A stretch of 51,734 nt of DNA from an uncultured Bacteroidales bacterium (GTDB lineage: Bacteria > Bacteroidota > Bacteroidia > Bacteroidales > F082). Under the pieces are notes generated by a model that was not told the DNA's origin, ran no database searches, and worked only from the letters and a program-made list of their open reading frames with translations. The DNA lies in contig CAMYXV010000004.1 in assembly GCA_947303055.1 (NCBI GenBank), forward strand, positions 1 through 51,734, in the 5' to 3' direction. Positions 51,273 through 51,734 of the stretch are shown piece after piece. Position 1 is the stretch's first letter. Each line of letters begins with the position of its first letter. The position numbers were made by a program, and so were the translations under genes.

Positions 51273-51734
51273 AAAACAAAATGCTTTACACCCTGCTTGC
51301 GCTCCTGCTGATGGCGGGAGGGGTGACGATGCAAGCGCAAGAACAATTGGAAGTGGAACTCATTGGAGACACCCACGGCTATCTTGCCCTGCTTTCCTTG
51401 ACTGAAGACGAGTGTTTGGTCACCATGCGAGGCGAAGAAAGCGGTACTATGGCTTTGTGCCGCATGAAAACTGACGGCACGGAATTGGAGTATGTCGCTC
51501 AAAACCACCTCAACGAAGGAGGGTTCTCTATGGCAAACCAGCAATTGTTGTTCATGAAGGAAAATGGTTTCCCAAGCATCATTTACCACAAGATGAGAGG
51601 CGATTCCCTTTGGATTGCCGTTGGTGACATTGACGAGGATTTGTTGGTGGTCGAAACTGGAACTGTTTTGCTTAGTGGCACAGGTGTTTCTACCGTTCAT
51701 TATATGGATCCTCAATTCATCATCGAGAGCGATA
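51269..51734 (+). CDS. Paralogous secreted protein, 3' end outside window
   Basis: This frame is open from the ATG at 51269 to the right edge, about 155 residues. It starts MKNKMLYTLLALLLMAGGVTMQAQ, the signal peptide shared with 48551-50113 and 50355-51272. The body resembles 48551-50113 (LLSLTEDECLVTMRGEE, MALCRMKTDGTELEYV), so it is a duplicated beta-rich secreted protein. A T9SS tail is expected beyond the window. It overlaps the previous stop by 4 nt, implying translational coupling. Confidence 0.85.
   Translation, partial: MKNKMLYTLLALLLMAGGVTMQAQEQLEVELIGDTHGYLALLSLTEDECLVTMRGEESGTMALCRMKTDGTELEYVAQNHLNEGGFSMANQQLLFMKENGFPSIIYHKMRGDSLWIAVGDIDEDLLVVETGTVLLSGTGVSTVHYMDPQFIIESD

Noticed and set aside
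1-51734. tRNA, rRNA, integrase, insertion sequence or attachment site near the defence cassettes
   Set aside because: I looked at the intergenic regions and borders and saw no tRNA cloverleaf, transposase, recombinase or direct repeat pair that could be supported by eye.

Overview
The window comes from a member of the Bacteroidota, most likely order Bacteroidales. Three things support this. Several secreted proteins end in type IX secretion (T9SS, Por-type) sorting tails. BspA-type leucine-rich-repeat proteins are present. Nearly every intergenic region carries the Bacteroidota promoter form (TTG, 19-21 nt, TAnnTTTG, followed by a short leader without a Shine-Dalgarno). The gene set (glyQS, uppP-DUF3098-ftsX, SusB-type GH97, xylA/xylB/xylE) fits a gut-type saccharolytic anaerobe. 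I cannot name a genus.

Layout. 1-6263 (minus): two T9SS-tailed BspA-like proteins, a lipoprotein with TPRs, a membrane helix and a C-terminal HTH-like domain, and a third BspA-like protein that runs off the left edge. 6509-12163 (minus): housekeeping run ftsX, DUF3098, uppP, truB, queA, glyQS. 12274-16912 (plus): an acyl-CoA carboxylase carboxyltransferase, then xylE-xylB. 17010-21640 (minus): an AT-richer three-gene cassette (GHKL ATPase split by a frameshift, an unrecognised protein, and a protein with three N-terminal repeats and a DUF6339-like C-terminus). It separates xylB from xylA. 21758-25895 (plus): xylA, a membrane-anchored Ntn hydrolase and an AAA+/DUF234 ATPase. 25998-30082 (minus): a second cassette, SIR2-like protein, HerA-like ATPase and a ComEC-like metallo-beta-lactamase-fold (MBL) protein. 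30451-46098: GH97, rlmN, an L,D-transpeptidase, an Ig-like lipoprotein, aspS, a YoeB toxin-antitoxin pair, phosphofructokinase, DUF1846, glyA, a DUF3089 lipoprotein and tyrS. 46101-46714: a DUF6922 gene and an AbiEii toxin remnant. 46745-end (plus): a second TPR/HTH lipoprotein followed by three secreted proteins.

How the parts fit. XylE imports xylose, XylA isomerises it and XylB phosphorylates it; GH97 supplies glucose from alpha-glucans to glycolysis (phosphofructokinase). The two ends of the window repeat one arrangement: a membrane TPR/HTH protein beside a run of T9SS surface proteins.

The most interesting content is the defence-like block between xylB and GH97. One cassette is the known SIR2-HerA pair with an added MBL protein. 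The other, GHKL ATPase plus unknown plus DUF6339, does not match any complete system I can name. Small palindromic repeats of at least two families are scattered through the window. Several sit inside coding sequences, where they add short peptides to XylB and to secreted proteins.
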